64,000 nucleotides of DNA from CAZIVP01 sp964542915 (lineage in GTDB: Bacteria > Calditrichota > Calditrichia > Calditrichales > Calditrichaceae), in contig CAZIVP010000002.1 of NCBI GenBank assembly GCA_964542915.1, positions 310,001 to 374,000 of the forward strand, read 5' to 3'. The notes beneath the pieces were generated by a model. It made no database searches, was not told where the DNA came from, and worked only from the letters and a program-made list of their open reading frames with translations. The position numbers and the translations under genes were made by a program. Of the stretch, positions 54,845-63,606 are shown in pieces (the first letter of the stretch is position 1; the number at the start of each line of letters is the position of its first letter).

Positions 54845-55870
54845 TTACCGTAATAACTTGATCTTTTCGATAATGCCCGCCACCATCTCTTCCGTAGAAG
54901 CCTTGCCGCCCAGATCCGGCGTCAGATAACGTTTTTCGGACAAAAACAGTACCAGCGCCGCCTGAATGCGATCGGCGGCTTTATTTTCATGGAGATGACG
55001 CAGCATCATATTAGCTGATAAAATGGTTGCGATAGGGTTGGCGATGCCTTTGCCGGCGATATCGGGAGCGCTGCCGTGCACAGATTCGAATACCGCCACT
55101 TCATCCCCAAAATTAGCTCCGGGTACCACGCCCAGACCTCCGACAAGCCCGGCCGCAAGGTCGGAAATAATATCCCCGTATAGATTGCCCAATACCACAA
55201 CATCAAATTGTTCGGGATGCATGACCATTTGCATGGCACAATTATCCACGATAATCTCTTTATAACCGATATCAGGAAAATCGGCCGCCACACGGCGAAC
55301 ACTTTCGAGGAACAACCCGTCGCTTTTCTTCATAATATTGGCTTTATGAACGGCGTGCACCATTTTCCGCTGATGTTTTTGCGCCCATTTGAAAGCAGCC
55401 TTGGCAATTCGGGTGGAAGCGCGTTCCGTAATAACCTTTAAACTCTGGGCCACACCCGGTGCAATCTCGTATTCAAGGCCGCTGTATAAATCTTCGGTGT
55501 TTTCTCTGAAAACGACCATATCCACGGGATTGTTATGAAACGAAATCCCAAGAGCGGAACGCACCGGTCGCACATTGGCATATAAATCCAGTGATTTACG
55601 CAGCCCGACGTTAACCGATTGGAAACCACCCCCAATCGGGGTCGTCAACGGCCCTTTGAGAGCTACCTTGTGCTTCTTTATCGATTCCAGCGTATCCTCG
55701 GGTAATGTTTCTCCGTACTTTTCAACCGCGCTGCTACCTGCATCCACGATTTCCCAGTCGATTACGACTCCGGCCGCCTGCAACACTTTCCTCGCCGCCG
55801 ATGTCACTTCAGGACCTATACCGTCGCCAGGTATCAGTGTGATATGATGTGTCTTATTTTTCTGAGCCAT
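54845..55870 (-). CDS. NAD-type isocitrate dehydrogenase (IDH/IMDH family)
   Basis: This 341-residue beta-decarboxylating dehydrogenase converts isocitrate to 2-oxoglutarate. The family start ITLIPGDGIGPEVTSAA is followed by KGPLTTPIGGGFQSVNVGLRK and FRENTEDLYSGLEYE, which mark the mitochondrial-type NAD-dependent isocitrate dehydrogenase rather than 3-isopropylmalate dehydrogenase. The metal site segment NLYGDIISDLAAGLVGG and ESVHGSAPDIAGKGIANPIA are complete. It is read alone on the - strand. Homoisocitrate or tartrate activity is less likely but not excluded. Confidence 0.9.
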   Translation of the reverse strand: MAQKNKTHHITLIPGDGIGPEVTSAARKVLQAAGVVIDWEIVDAGSSAVEKYGETLPEDTLESIKKHKVALKGPLTTPIGGGFQSVNVGLRKSLDLYANVRPVRSALGISFHNNPVDMVVFRENTEDLYSGLEYEIAPGVAQSLKVITERASTRIAKAAFKWAQKHQRKMVHAVHKANIMKKSDGLFLESVRRVAADFPDIGYKEIIVDNCAMQMVMHPEQFDVVVLGNLYGDIISDLAAGLVGGLGVVPGANFGDEVAVFESVHGSAPDIAGKGIANPIATILSANMMLRHLHENKAADRIQAALVLFLSEKRYLTPDLGGKASTEEMVAGIIEKIKLLR

Positions 55871-56033
55871 CGATTAAATTCCGTGGTTAGATATTTTGTA
55901 TTGGAATTCAAGTAATTTTTTAAAATGTTTAAGATACCCAAAATTCAAAATGGTTGCAAATTATAAACCGTAATACCGCGGGGGAGAAAAATTAGAACTT
56001 TGCAGGGCAAATTTTTATATTCGGAAATGTTAA

Positions 56034-57002
56034 ATGCAAACGGGTTTTGGAATGAAAGTAATCGAACATATTGCTAAAGCAAACGAAACCTTGTTAAGCT
56101 TCGAAATTATCCCGCCCAAGCGCGGCGGTAATATTAAAAGTATATTAAAAATTGTGGACGAAATAGCGCAGTTTAATCCCCCCTTCATCGATATTACCAG
56201 TCATGCCGCGGAAGCCATTTATGAGGAAACGCCTGAAGGCATCCGGCGCAAAGTAAAACGGAAGCGGCCCGGTACATTGGGCATTTGTGCGCTCATTCAA
56301 AATAAATATAACATTGATGCCGTTCCCCATGTGCTCTGCCAGGGCTTTACACGGGAAGAAACCGAAGATTTTCTCATTGATCTGCAATATCTCGGTATCG
56401 AAAATTTGCTAGCCATACGCGGCGATGAGAGCAATTACAAGAAGCCTCTACGCAACGGAAGAAGCGCTAATGTTTTTGCGGTAGATTTGGTTAAACAGAT
56501 TAACGACATGAACAAAGGGCGTTACCTGGAAGAGGAGTTGCTCGATGCGGAGTCTTCAGATTTCTGTATTGGTGTGGGCGGCTATCCCGAAAAACATTTC
56601 GAAGCGCCCAATTTGGATTTTGATATTACTTGCCTCAAAGAAAAGATAAATGCAGGAGGTGAATATATTGTAAGTCAGATGTTTTTCGATAATCGCTTCT
56701 ATTTTGATTTTGTCGAAAAATGCAGGCAGGCAAATATCCGGGAGCCCATTATTCCGGGTATAAAGATTATAACATCCCGTAAACAGCTCAAAACGATTCC
56801 AAAACATTTTCATGTGGATTTACCCGCAGAGTTAACCGCCGAGATTCAGGAAGCCAAAGATGAGCATGTTTTGGAAATTGGAGTAAGATGGGCTCAAAAA
56901 CAAGCCGAAGAATTGATCAATCAAAAGGTGCCCGCCATCCATTTTTATATTATGCAAAATTCGCGCCCCATAAAGATGTTGATGGATCGCATGTCCGCTT
57001 AA
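56034..57002 (+). CDS. metF: Methylenetetrahydrofolate reductase
   Basis: This 322-residue flavoprotein reduces 5,10-methylene-THF to 5-methyl-THF for methionine synthesis. The TIM-barrel landmarks are SFEIIPPKRGGN, DITSHAAEA, NLLAIRGDES (the family LRGD segment), IGVGGYPEKHFEAP and SQMFFDNRFYFDFVEKCR. The C-terminal part is complete with EIGVRWAQKQAEELI. An alternative ATG lies at 56052 but too close to its purine run. The stop overlaps the convergent glycosyltransferase gene by 4 nt. Confidence 0.95.
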   Translation: MQTGFGMKVIEHIAKANETLLSFEIIPPKRGGNIKSILKIVDEIAQFNPPFIDITSHAAEAIYEETPEGIRRKVKRKRPGTLGICALIQNKYNIDAVPHVLCQGFTREETEDFLIDLQYLGIENLLAIRGDESNYKKPLRNGRSANVFAVDLVKQINDMNKGRYLEEELLDAESSDFCIGVGGYPEKHFEAPNLDFDITCLKEKINAGGEYIVSQMFFDNRFYFDFVEKCRQANIREPIIPGIKIITSRKQLKTIPKHFHVDLPAELTAEIQEAKDEHVLEIGVRWAQKQAEELINQKVPAIHFYIMQNSRPIKMLMDRMSA

Positions 57003-58117
57003 CGCTGCACTAAACGATAATAACTCTCTATAAGACGACGGTTCGTGGCGTCCCAACTACGATCGGCCACACTGTCCAAAGCATGTTGGCTCATTTTCTC
57101 TCGTAGCGAACCATCTTTGAGTAGCGTAGCAATATGAGACGCCAGATTTTGCGGGTGGTTGGGTTTTGCAAGCAAACCGTTGTAACCGTCGGTGATTAAA
57201 TCCATTACGCCTCCTTTTCGGACGCCAATCGCAGGCAAACCGGAAGCGAAGGCCTCCTGTACCACATTCCCGAATGTTTCCGTTGTGGATGGAAATACAA
57301 AGATATCCGAAGAAGCATACATTTCCGAAAGTGCTTCGCCATCTAAATAACCGGCACAATAAGCTTCGGGGAGTTCCCGTTTCACATCATCCAACATGGG
57401 ACCATTCCCTACAAACACCATCTTAAAGCGATAATCCCGCGTCTGTAAAATTTTGTTGGCCTGCACTAAATCGTCAATATCCTTCTCCTTAACAAGCCGT
57501 CCGACAAACAATAAGACCGGATCCAGATTAGGGCTTATCTTTTTACGTAAATCTTCATTCCGGTATTGCGGGCAAAAATGCTCCAAATCGATTCCACGCT
57601 CCCATAACTCCAGATGTTTGATGCCGGCGCGTTTCAAAATACGTAGAGCGCTTCGCGTCGGCGCGTAGGTGACCGAGCACTTATTATGAAACCATCGTAA
57701 AATTTGCCATCCGAGGCGCTCCATGGCCTTAAATCCGTAATATGAAAAATAGGGAACCCAATGCGTATGGTAGCTGGCGACGACCGGCCTACTGCGTTTT
57801 TTAGCGTAGCGAATGGCATACAAACTCAGTAGCGTAGGAGCGGCCACATGAATAATATCAGGATTAAATCGATCCAAATCTTCCCGCGGATTGTCAATGA
57901 TTGGAATGCTGACCTTATACTGAGCATATAGCGGAAACGGAACGGAATACATCTTACGAACTTTGGAGGCCCAAAACACGTTGTTTTCCGGTTTAAAAGG
58001 GGAATAAAAACGATAATCAATCTTTTCTTTTTCCAGAGTTTGAATGAGGTGGTTAAAGGTGTGGCTCACGCCATCCGTATTGGGATACAAACTTTCCGTA
58101 AAGAATGCAATTCGCAT
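56999..58117 (-). CDS. GT4-family glycosyltransferase
   Basis: This 372-residue GT-B enzyme has the N-terminal segment FFTESLYPNTDGVSHTFNHLI, ASYHTHWVPYFSYYGF, the C-domain LLFVGRLVKEKDIDDLV and the EX7E-type motif SDIFVFPSTTETFGNVVQEAFASGLP. It resembles glycolipid or mannosyl glycosyltransferases acting on diacylglycerol or phosphatidylinositol-like acceptors. The PAP2 phosphatase gene lies 13 nt upstream, which supports a lipid pathway. The exact donor and acceptor are unknown. Confidence 0.92.
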   Translation of the reverse strand: MRIAFFTESLYPNTDGVSHTFNHLIQTLEKEKIDYRFYSPFKPENNVFWASKVRKMYSVPFPLYAQYKVSIPIIDNPREDLDRFNPDIIHVAAPTLLSLYAIRYAKKRSRPVVASYHTHWVPYFSYYGFKAMERLGWQILRWFHNKCSVTYAPTRSALRILKRAGIKHLELWERGIDLEHFCPQYRNEDLRKKISPNLDPVLLFVGRLVKEKDIDDLVQANKILQTRDYRFKMVFVGNGPMLDDVKRELPEAYCAGYLDGEALSEMYASSDIFVFPSTTETFGNVVQEAFASGLPAIGVRKGGVMDLITDGYNGLLAKPNHPQNLASHIATLLKDGSLREKMSQHALDSVADRSWDATNRRLIESYYRLVQR

Positions 58118-58130
58118 AGTTTGGCCTGTA

Positions 58131-58658
58131 TTACACTAAGGCGATCGCAGCGAACGCAGCCCCCAATCCGAGAATGGCACCGGCTAATACATCGGAAGGA
58201 TAATGGACTCCCAAAACTATACGGGATATCCCAACCATCAGAGCCCATATGAATACGAATACTAATACAGCCGGAATAAAATAACTAAGCACTCCGGAAA
58301 CCAGAAAGGCTCCTGCGGTGTGGCCCGACGGAAAACTGAATTTATCGGGCGGCTTTATCAAAAATTTCACGCTTCCATGGACTTCAAAGGGCCTGGGTCG
58401 CTTCACACTGCGTTTCACTAAAACATACAGAGGCAATTCTAAGACAAACGCCATTAACGTGCAAATTAAAATGTTCAGACCCGTTTGCAAATTTAATAAA
58501 ATTAAGAGCGCTACGAGCGGGCCATATAAATAACCGTCGCCGCTCCGTGAAATCCAGTACATAAAAGCCACGAATAAACGCCGGCTCTGAGCCGCATATA
58601 TCGGATACGAAAATCTTCCGTCCCAGCGATTAATATGTTCAACCATGGCATTAATCAT
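58131..58658 (-). CDS. PAP2-family membrane phosphatase
   Basis: This 175-residue protein has the three lipid-phosphatase motifs: KRSVKRPRP, FPSGHTAGAF and SRIVLGVHYPSDVLAG. Several hydrophobic helices surround them, as expected for an inner-membrane phosphatidic acid or undecaprenyl pyrophosphate phosphatase. It is 13 nt upstream of the GT4 glycosyltransferase gene and likely cotranscribed, suggesting that it supplies or recycles a lipid acceptor. Confidence 0.92.
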   Translation of the reverse strand: MINAMVEHINRWDGRFSYPIYAAQSRRLFVAFMYWISRSGDGYLYGPLVALLILLNLQTGLNILICTLMAFVLELPLYVLVKRSVKRPRPFEVHGSVKFLIKPPDKFSFPSGHTAGAFLVSGVLSYFIPAVLVFVFIWALMVGISRIVLGVHYPSDVLAGAILGLGAAFAAIALV

Positions 58659-59169
58659 TACACTTACTCCTCTTTTCTAACATTGCCAGCATACAATCAC
58701 AATGTTAGCGTAAGGTTAAATAAAGGTGAATTTTAGATGAAGGCTCCCAACTCGCTAAGACAGAGGTTGACTTTAACTTACCGGCTATCGTATCACTTCT
58801 CATAAAAATAATTAATACGCTCGCCTCGAACGGATTTCAAAATCGAGATTCTGCTTTTCAGTATATGTTAACCTTTCGTTCCATCCGTTATACAATCCTA
58901 TTCTGTTTTATAAATGAAAGCATGACCGTACATAAGAATTATCAATGTGTTCTTTAATACACAGTTCAATTCGAATTGCGCTCCGACAACCACCATTCGG
59001 TTTATTATAAAGACAAAAACAACGATGAAAAGGGAGAGGCCAGTCTCCGGAAACATGCACGCTATAAAATCATACCCGTTATGCGGTTTAATTATGAAGA
59101 AATAAATGAGTGCGGATCGACTGTTGCCCGTTATACCTAACGTTTGTGCATTCCAAAATTCGTTTACGC
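58659..59169. other. Intergenic region with a possible short orphan frame
   Basis: This 511-nt region has no firm gene. On the + strand a 60-codon stretch with no start codon (58958-59140, between two TAA stops) encodes a protein-like sequence including FELRSDNHHSVYYKDKN and EEINECGSTVARYT. It may be the tail of a decayed gene. A frame on the - strand (to 59173) has no clear ribosome binding site and is not called. Confidence 0.4.
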
Positions 59170-59658
59170 TCAATCGATTATTGCAAACGATAGCCCCAGG
59201 GCGCCGCCGATAAACAAACCATAACTAAAACCGGTCAGACCTTTGCCCGAAAGAAACCAGGGTCTCGCCTGTTTCCGGAGCTCTTCCACATACAGACGGT
59301 CCACTTCATCCAGTTTACGGGCATAATCATCGACCATCGTATCGAGAGTATCCGAATTCTTCTGCATGAGTAAAGCAACCGAATCCTGGATAAAAAGCTG
59401 TCGGGTAAGATTTTTAATCAAACTATCAGCTGCCGCGCGCCGACGGTCGATCAGCGTGTTTGTGGAATCTAACGCAGCGCGCAATCGCCGTACGTGTTGG
59501 CGACAATCTTGTAAATCTTCTTCGCAGGATTGCAGAGCCTCGATCAACGCTTCATTATCCGGTTGATGGTTATCCGGAGCGTCCTGGGGCGGAAGTCCCG
59601 CCTGAACACACAGCGCCGTCGACAAAAGGATTACTAAGACCAGGGACCGTATCATCAC
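59170..59658 (-). CDS. Exported coiled-coil protein of lysis-like cassette
   Basis: This 162-residue protein has a signal peptide (cleavage probably after VQAG). The mature part is Cys-paired early (SCEEDLQDC), then a long coiled coil rich in Leu, Arg and Asp, and a C-terminal hydrophobic segment (GFSYGLFIGGALGLSFAIID). This resembles spanin-like or scaffold proteins of lysis modules. It overlaps the upstream gene by 4 nt. No family could be named. Confidence 0.6.
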   Translation of the reverse strand: MMIRSLVLVILLSTALCVQAGLPPQDAPDNHQPDNEALIEALQSCEEDLQDCRQHVRRLRAALDSTNTLIDRRRAAADSLIKNLTRQLFIQDSVALLMQKNSDTLDTMVDDYARKLDEVDRLYVEELRKQARPWFLSGKGLTGFSYGLFIGGALGLSFAIID

Positions 59659-60233
59659 ACCTCCAAGAGTCGATACCCATTTATTTCGATATTGGCAATT
59701 GTATCGGACGCGCGCGGTTCATCCTCAACAATTTGTCCCGATTGTGATCGAACCATTCGATCGAGCAATTGCTTACGTTCCGCGCTTTTTTCTTCAGAGC
59801 TTTCAAGAAAGGCGTCGGCGTCCCTGATTAATTGCTCGTTTAAAGCAATACGATCATTCAGCTCGGCGTCAATTAAATCAATCTCGGTGCGGTATTCTTC
59901 GCCTTTTTTGGCCAGTTTCTTCCTTTGCTCACGAAGGGTCTCGATGATTTTTTTATTGGCGGTTACCGCCTCGTAGCGATTTTTTTGTTTTTCTTTAAAT
60001 TTTGCCATGGCTTCGTTATGTTCGGCGATTTTCTTTTCCACGTCGAATGCGTTTTTTAATTTCCGTCCGACCAGAAAAGCGCCCAAAAGGCTGCTTGCAA
60101 TCGCCAGACCAAATCCCAACTTGGGACTCTTGGGTATAACAAATTTAAAAATGAGAAAGATCGCCACGAGTACCGGTATTGCAATTATGATGATATCGAT
60201 CCAGGTATCGAACGAACTAAAAATGCCCATCAA
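59655..60233 (-). CDS. Membrane-anchored coiled-coil protein of lysis-like cassette
   Basis: This 192-residue protein has two N-terminal hydrophobic helices (about residues 10-30 and 38-56) followed by a long charged coiled coil (KIAEHNEAMAKFKEKQ through SSEEKSAERKQLL). It overlaps its neighbours at both ends by 4 nt. The layout of paired helices with a cytoplasmic or periplasmic coiled coil resembles phage accessory lysis proteins, but the match is by shape only. Confidence 0.6.
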   Translation of the reverse strand: MMGIFSSFDTWIDIIIIAIPVLVAIFLIFKFVIPKSPKLGFGLAIASSLLGAFLVGRKLKNAFDVEKKIAEHNEAMAKFKEKQKNRYEAVTANKKIIETLREQRKKLAKKGEEYRTEIDLIDAELNDRIALNEQLIRDADAFLESSEEKSAERKQLLDRMVRSQSGQIVEDEPRASDTIANIEINGYRLLEV

Positions 60234-60622
60234 ATGTCCTCCTCATCGTCGACAATTTTCAGTCGATCGGAAATAGACGGTTTGGTTTGTGTTTCCGTTC
60301 CAATGATGCCCTCTTCCATTTTCTTCTTTTCAACATAATGCTGGTCCTTTTTGTACCGGCGTACCGTATAACTACCGGCAAGGCCAAACACGACGCCTGC
60401 CAGAGAGATCAGTCCGGTTTTCATGTTATCCATGATTTCCACCAGCAGAGCGGCTTGCGGCGTTCCGGTATTGAAAAATGCCAATATTGCAAAAGCAACC
60501 CAAATAAGCGCTAAAAATATTAGTAGAATCATAGAGTATGTGAGTATGGTAAATAAAAAGTCGGGATACCCACTGGAATTCTTTAACAACCAGGAACTGG
60601 GTTTTCCCCGGAACGTATTCAT
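60230..60622 (-). CDS. Small membrane protein, holin-like in position
   Basis: This 130-residue protein has two hydrophobic segments (about residues 25-49 and 72-86) and a charged C-terminal tail (RRYKKDQHYVEKKKMEEG). It lies 12 nt downstream of the amidase and overlaps the next gene by 4 nt (ATGA). Size and position suggest a holin-like or stress membrane protein. No family was recognised. Confidence 0.6.
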   Translation of the reverse strand: MNTFRGKPSSWLLKNSSGYPDFLFTILTYSMILLIFLALIWVAFAILAFFNTGTPQAALLVEIMDNMKTGLISLAGVVFGLAGSYTVRRYKKDQHYVEKKKMEEGIIGTETQTKPSISDRLKIVDDEEDI

Positions 60623-60634
60623 GGAAGCCTCCGG

Positions 60635-61240
60635 TTATTGTTTAACAAACGATTCGATACCGTCCGCAATGGCATTGACCATTTTCTGACGGTAGGTTGA
60701 TTCTTGTAGTAATTGCAATTCATCGGGATTGGTCATAAAACCTAATTCCAGTAAGACGGCGGGAGGTAACGTTTTATGAATCCAGGCCAGGGTGCGACCC
60801 AACTGCAACGTGGTGAGTTTACCCTCGTGATTTAGCACCACATCAGCCTTTCGGCATTGCTTTGCAATGTGTGCAGCCAATTGATCGCCCTGCTGTGATT
60901 CGCGGCTGTAAATCCCATAAAACCCGCGCACCGATTCATGGGCCACATATGTTTGTTTGGCTTCATCCCAACTGGCGGCCACATTACAGTGGATCGATAT
61001 GATAGCGTCGAATGCCGGATGCCCTTCACGATGGTGGGCGTTGATCAAACGACAGCGCGTGCGCAAAGGCGGTACATTGCTATCGGTTTTGCGCGTGGTT
61101 AAAACCGTGTGGCCTCGTGATTTTAATTCTGCATTCAGATCCTGTGTATAGACGAGATTTAGATCCTTTTCCAATATATTATTCCAGGCGGCGCCGCTAT
61201 CGGAACCGCCATGCCCGGCATCGGTGCAAAGAATTGCCAT
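60635..61240 (-). CDS. N-acetylmuramoyl-L-alanine amidase (Amidase_3)
   Basis: This 201-residue zinc hydrolase cleaves the amide between MurNAc and L-alanine in peptidoglycan. Landmarks are CTDAGHGGSDSGA (first zinc histidine), NLVYTQDLNAELKSRGHTVLTTRKTD, ISIHCNVAA (second histidine) and the glutamate in VLLELGFMTNPDE. It has no signal peptide, unlike periplasmic AmiA/AmiC, which suits a phage-type endolysin needing a holin. The start is ATG 61240; the ribosome binding site GGGGAGGAG encodes the extra residues of a longer TTG-start reading. It leads a four-gene cassette. Confidence 0.92.
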   Translation of the reverse strand: MAILCTDAGHGGSDSGAAWNNILEKDLNLVYTQDLNAELKSRGHTVLTTRKTDSNVPPLRTRCRLINAHHREGHPAFDAIISIHCNVAASWDEAKQTYVAHESVRGFYGIYSRESQQGDQLAAHIAKQCRKADVVLNHEGKLTTLQLGRTLAWIHKTLPPAVLLELGFMTNPDELQLLQESTYRQKMVNAIADGIESFVKQ

Positions 61241-61545
61241 AGCTCCTCCCCGATCCAAATATATGATTTAGAAACATCGTTTCAAATTATTATAATTCCC
61301 TTAAAATTTTTAAATTACATCAAATCTTCAAGGCATTGCAATAAAAAGATATCAGGATGCTTAACTTGGGTAAACCAGAAATCTGACAACTAAAATGCAA
61401 TCGTATTGGTGATTGTATATTTTTCCGAATCATTTCAGTCATTGAACATTTTAATTTGGAAATTATTTGTTTTTGGAAGTTTGTTATTTGATATTTTCTG
61501 CCGTTAAAAACAAAAATTTCATTTTAAGGAATCTATTAAATCGGT
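61241..61545. other. AT-rich intergenic region
   Basis: This 305-nt very AT-rich gap lies upstream of the amidase cassette. A TATAAT hexamer on the - strand at about 61290-61295 could be part of its promoter. No coding frame is supported. Confidence 0.4.
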
Positions 61546-61964
61546 TTAAATACCTGCATCTTTGATTTGCTGCAATCGCCTGAGAATAGCGCGGATTATT
61601 CCTTTGTCGAGCATCTCAGGCCGGTGACCGCTGCAAAAACGCTCGCCGCCTGCACAATGGGTAAGTACCGTTTTAACTGCAGCAGTGATGCATTCATAAT
61701 AAAATCTTCTTCAGCCAGCTTCCGGGCCGTTTCGTTGGGCATGTAATGGAAGTCCCTCCAATAGCGTTCTTCCGCCAGGCGGTAGAATTCTACAACTTCA
61801 TCGTTATATTCAACTCAGATCTATCCAATTACCCTTCGAATGCATTTACTGCCATAAGGATATTCCTTTGATCGGACTGCATCGCCTTTGTGTAATTTCG
61901 GTAAAAAGGCGACCAGCTCGTCGATATCTTCGCGATCTTCGCGCGTGGGGGTTGCTTCTGTCAT
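61546..61964 (-). pseudogene. Decayed DUF6508-like gene
   Basis: On the - strand, ATG 61964 opens DELVAFLPKLHKGDA and is stopped by TAG at 61821-61823, then TGA two codons later, both in frame. The same frame then continues with EVVEFYRLAEERYWRDFHY. Near 61690 a frameshift moves to GGERFCSGHRPEMLDKG and ILRRLQQIKDAGI, ending at TAA 61546. Together the pieces follow the DUF6508 pattern (FLP start, gxRFcdGH, final LRRL). Two stops plus a frameshift mean no intact protein. Between it and dinB (61961-62126) another frame with a protein-like ending (EMQRLLLAAVTI) overlaps its start. That frame has no recognised family. Confidence 0.75.
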
Positions 61965-62144
61965 ATTGTAACAGCGGCCAATAACAAACGCTGCATCTCC
62001 TTTGTTAAATTAGCCTCGTTTGCTATTGCCGTCTGGATTACAGGCATACACCAATCTCGTGTTTTAAAGCATTGCAAAATCTTCAGTCGCAACGGGTTAA
62101 CTTGTATCGGTTTTTTTTAAAAAAACATCTTATCCGGTTTATCC

Positions 62145-63353
62145 TTAAGACGCCTCATCGTCTTTATCAGATGGACGACTTTTACGAAGGCCGATACTTT
62201 CTGCACGTGCTATGACGGCATTTCCGAAACGATCGATCAATAAATCCTCCAATCGATTTAAGGCATCGTCCCGGTTATGGCGTTCATCAAACAAGGAGAG
62301 CTGCCGCCCCTCGGGCATCTGAAATCCGCTGATGCCGACGCCTAATAAACGAACCTTGCGCGGGCTCATATAATTTTGATCGAACAATTTTTTTACCGTT
62401 TGGTAAATGGTTCGGGTGCTGTCTGTGGCGGACGTTACGGTCTTGTTTCGCGTTACCGTATCAAAATTATCATAGCGAAGTTTTAAATGAATGGTTCGTC
62501 CTTTTAACTTCTGCTTGCGGAGACGATAACCTACTTTGTCGGCCAGTAAGAACAACGTATTGTATATCCGATTTTTGTCGTAGATATCATTTCCGAATGT
62601 GTGTTCATTACTGATGGATTTTACTTTAGACTCCACGGAAACTTCCCGTTTATCGATGCCGTGAGCCAAATTGTAAAAGTGTTCCCCGGATTTACCCAGT
62701 TTTTTCCGTAACGTCTCCGGTGGAAACTGCGCAAGATCGCCGATGGTGCGAATACCCATGGCTTGCAGCGACTGTTGTGTTCGTTGACCGGCGCCCCATA
62801 ATCGCGCTATGGGTAAAGGGTGCAAAAACGACCCGACCTGATCGGGTGCAACAACGACCAAACCGTCCGGTTTGTTCAGATCGGAGGCGATTTTTGCAAG
62901 ATACTTGTTGGGCGCCACGCCCACAGAGGCCGTCAATTGTTGTTCGGACCGGATAGCATCTTTAATTTTATGAGCAATCGCTTCACCGTCTCCAAACATG
63001 CGGACACTACCCGTAACATCCAAAAACGCTTCATCGATCGAAACCGGCTCAACCAGGTCGGTAAATCGGTAAAGAATTTCCTGAATTTCCGTGCTGATTT
63101 GCTGGTACAGCTTGCCGTTGGGTGGGATAAAAATTCCGTGCGGGCAACGGCGATATGCCTGGCTTATAGGCATCGCCGAATGGATTCCGTAAACGCGCGC
63201 TTCATAGGAACAGGTCGAAACAACGCCGCGGCCTTTGCCCTCTTTGGGATCTGCGCCCACGATAACGGGCTTCTCCTTTAAATGCGGATGTTCACGTTGT
63301 TCTACCGCCGCAAAAAACGCATCCATATCTACATGTAAAATGACCCGCACCAT
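62145..63353 (-). CDS. dinB: DNA polymerase IV
   Basis: This Y-family polymerase of about 402 residues copies damaged DNA. It has HVDMDAFFAAVEQRE at the start, YEARVYGIHSAMPISQA, VSIDEAFLDVTGS (catalytic Asp-Glu) and the helix-hairpin-helix region SVGVAPNKYLAKIASDLNKPDG. The C-terminus has RQLSLFDE, a beta-clamp binding motif of the QLxLF type. ATG 63353 has AGGG at a 7-nt spacing and is preferred over the upstream ATGs at 63359 and 63380. The gene is divergent from the secreted protein gene at 63607 across 253 nt. Confidence 0.96.
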   Translation of the reverse strand: MVRVILHVDMDAFFAAVEQREHPHLKEKPVIVGADPKEGKGRGVVSTCSYEARVYGIHSAMPISQAYRRCPHGIFIPPNGKLYQQISTEIQEILYRFTDLVEPVSIDEAFLDVTGSVRMFGDGEAIAHKIKDAIRSEQQLTASVGVAPNKYLAKIASDLNKPDGLVVVAPDQVGSFLHPLPIARLWGAGQRTQQSLQAMGIRTIGDLAQFPPETLRKKLGKSGEHFYNLAHGIDKREVSVESKVKSISNEHTFGNDIYDKNRIYNTLFLLADKVGYRLRKQKLKGRTIHLKLRYDNFDTVTRNKTVTSATDSTRTIYQTVKKLFDQNYMSPRKVRLLGVGISGFQMPEGRQLSLFDERHNRDDALNRLEDLLIDRFGNAVIARAESIGLRKSRPSDKDDEAS

Positions 63354-63606
63354 CGACATACCCTGTATTGCCCCTGTCATACGGGATTCGTTTTGGATTT
63401 CATGATTCGCTCTTTCCCGCTTTCTTCCTGCCTATCCGGTACGCAGGATCATCAAAGATATTTATTAGCATTTCCAATATGACCGAGACGTTTTTATACC
63501 CTGTAGGTTTGCTTGAAAAAAAATAAGAAATTTTATATCATATACAAAGCTTAAATAAATCTATCATCATTTTAATTTTACAGAACGGTTTAGGCGCGTT
63601 ACGAAA

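Noticed and set aside
58898..59173. 91-codon - strand frame downstream of the lysis-like cassette
   Set aside because: TTG start without convincing ribosome binding site and no family pattern; the 4-nt overlap alone is not enough.
61821..61823. Stops in the DUF6508-like gene as recoded codons
   Set aside because: The frame has TAG plus TGA and a later frameshift, so decay explains it better than recoding.
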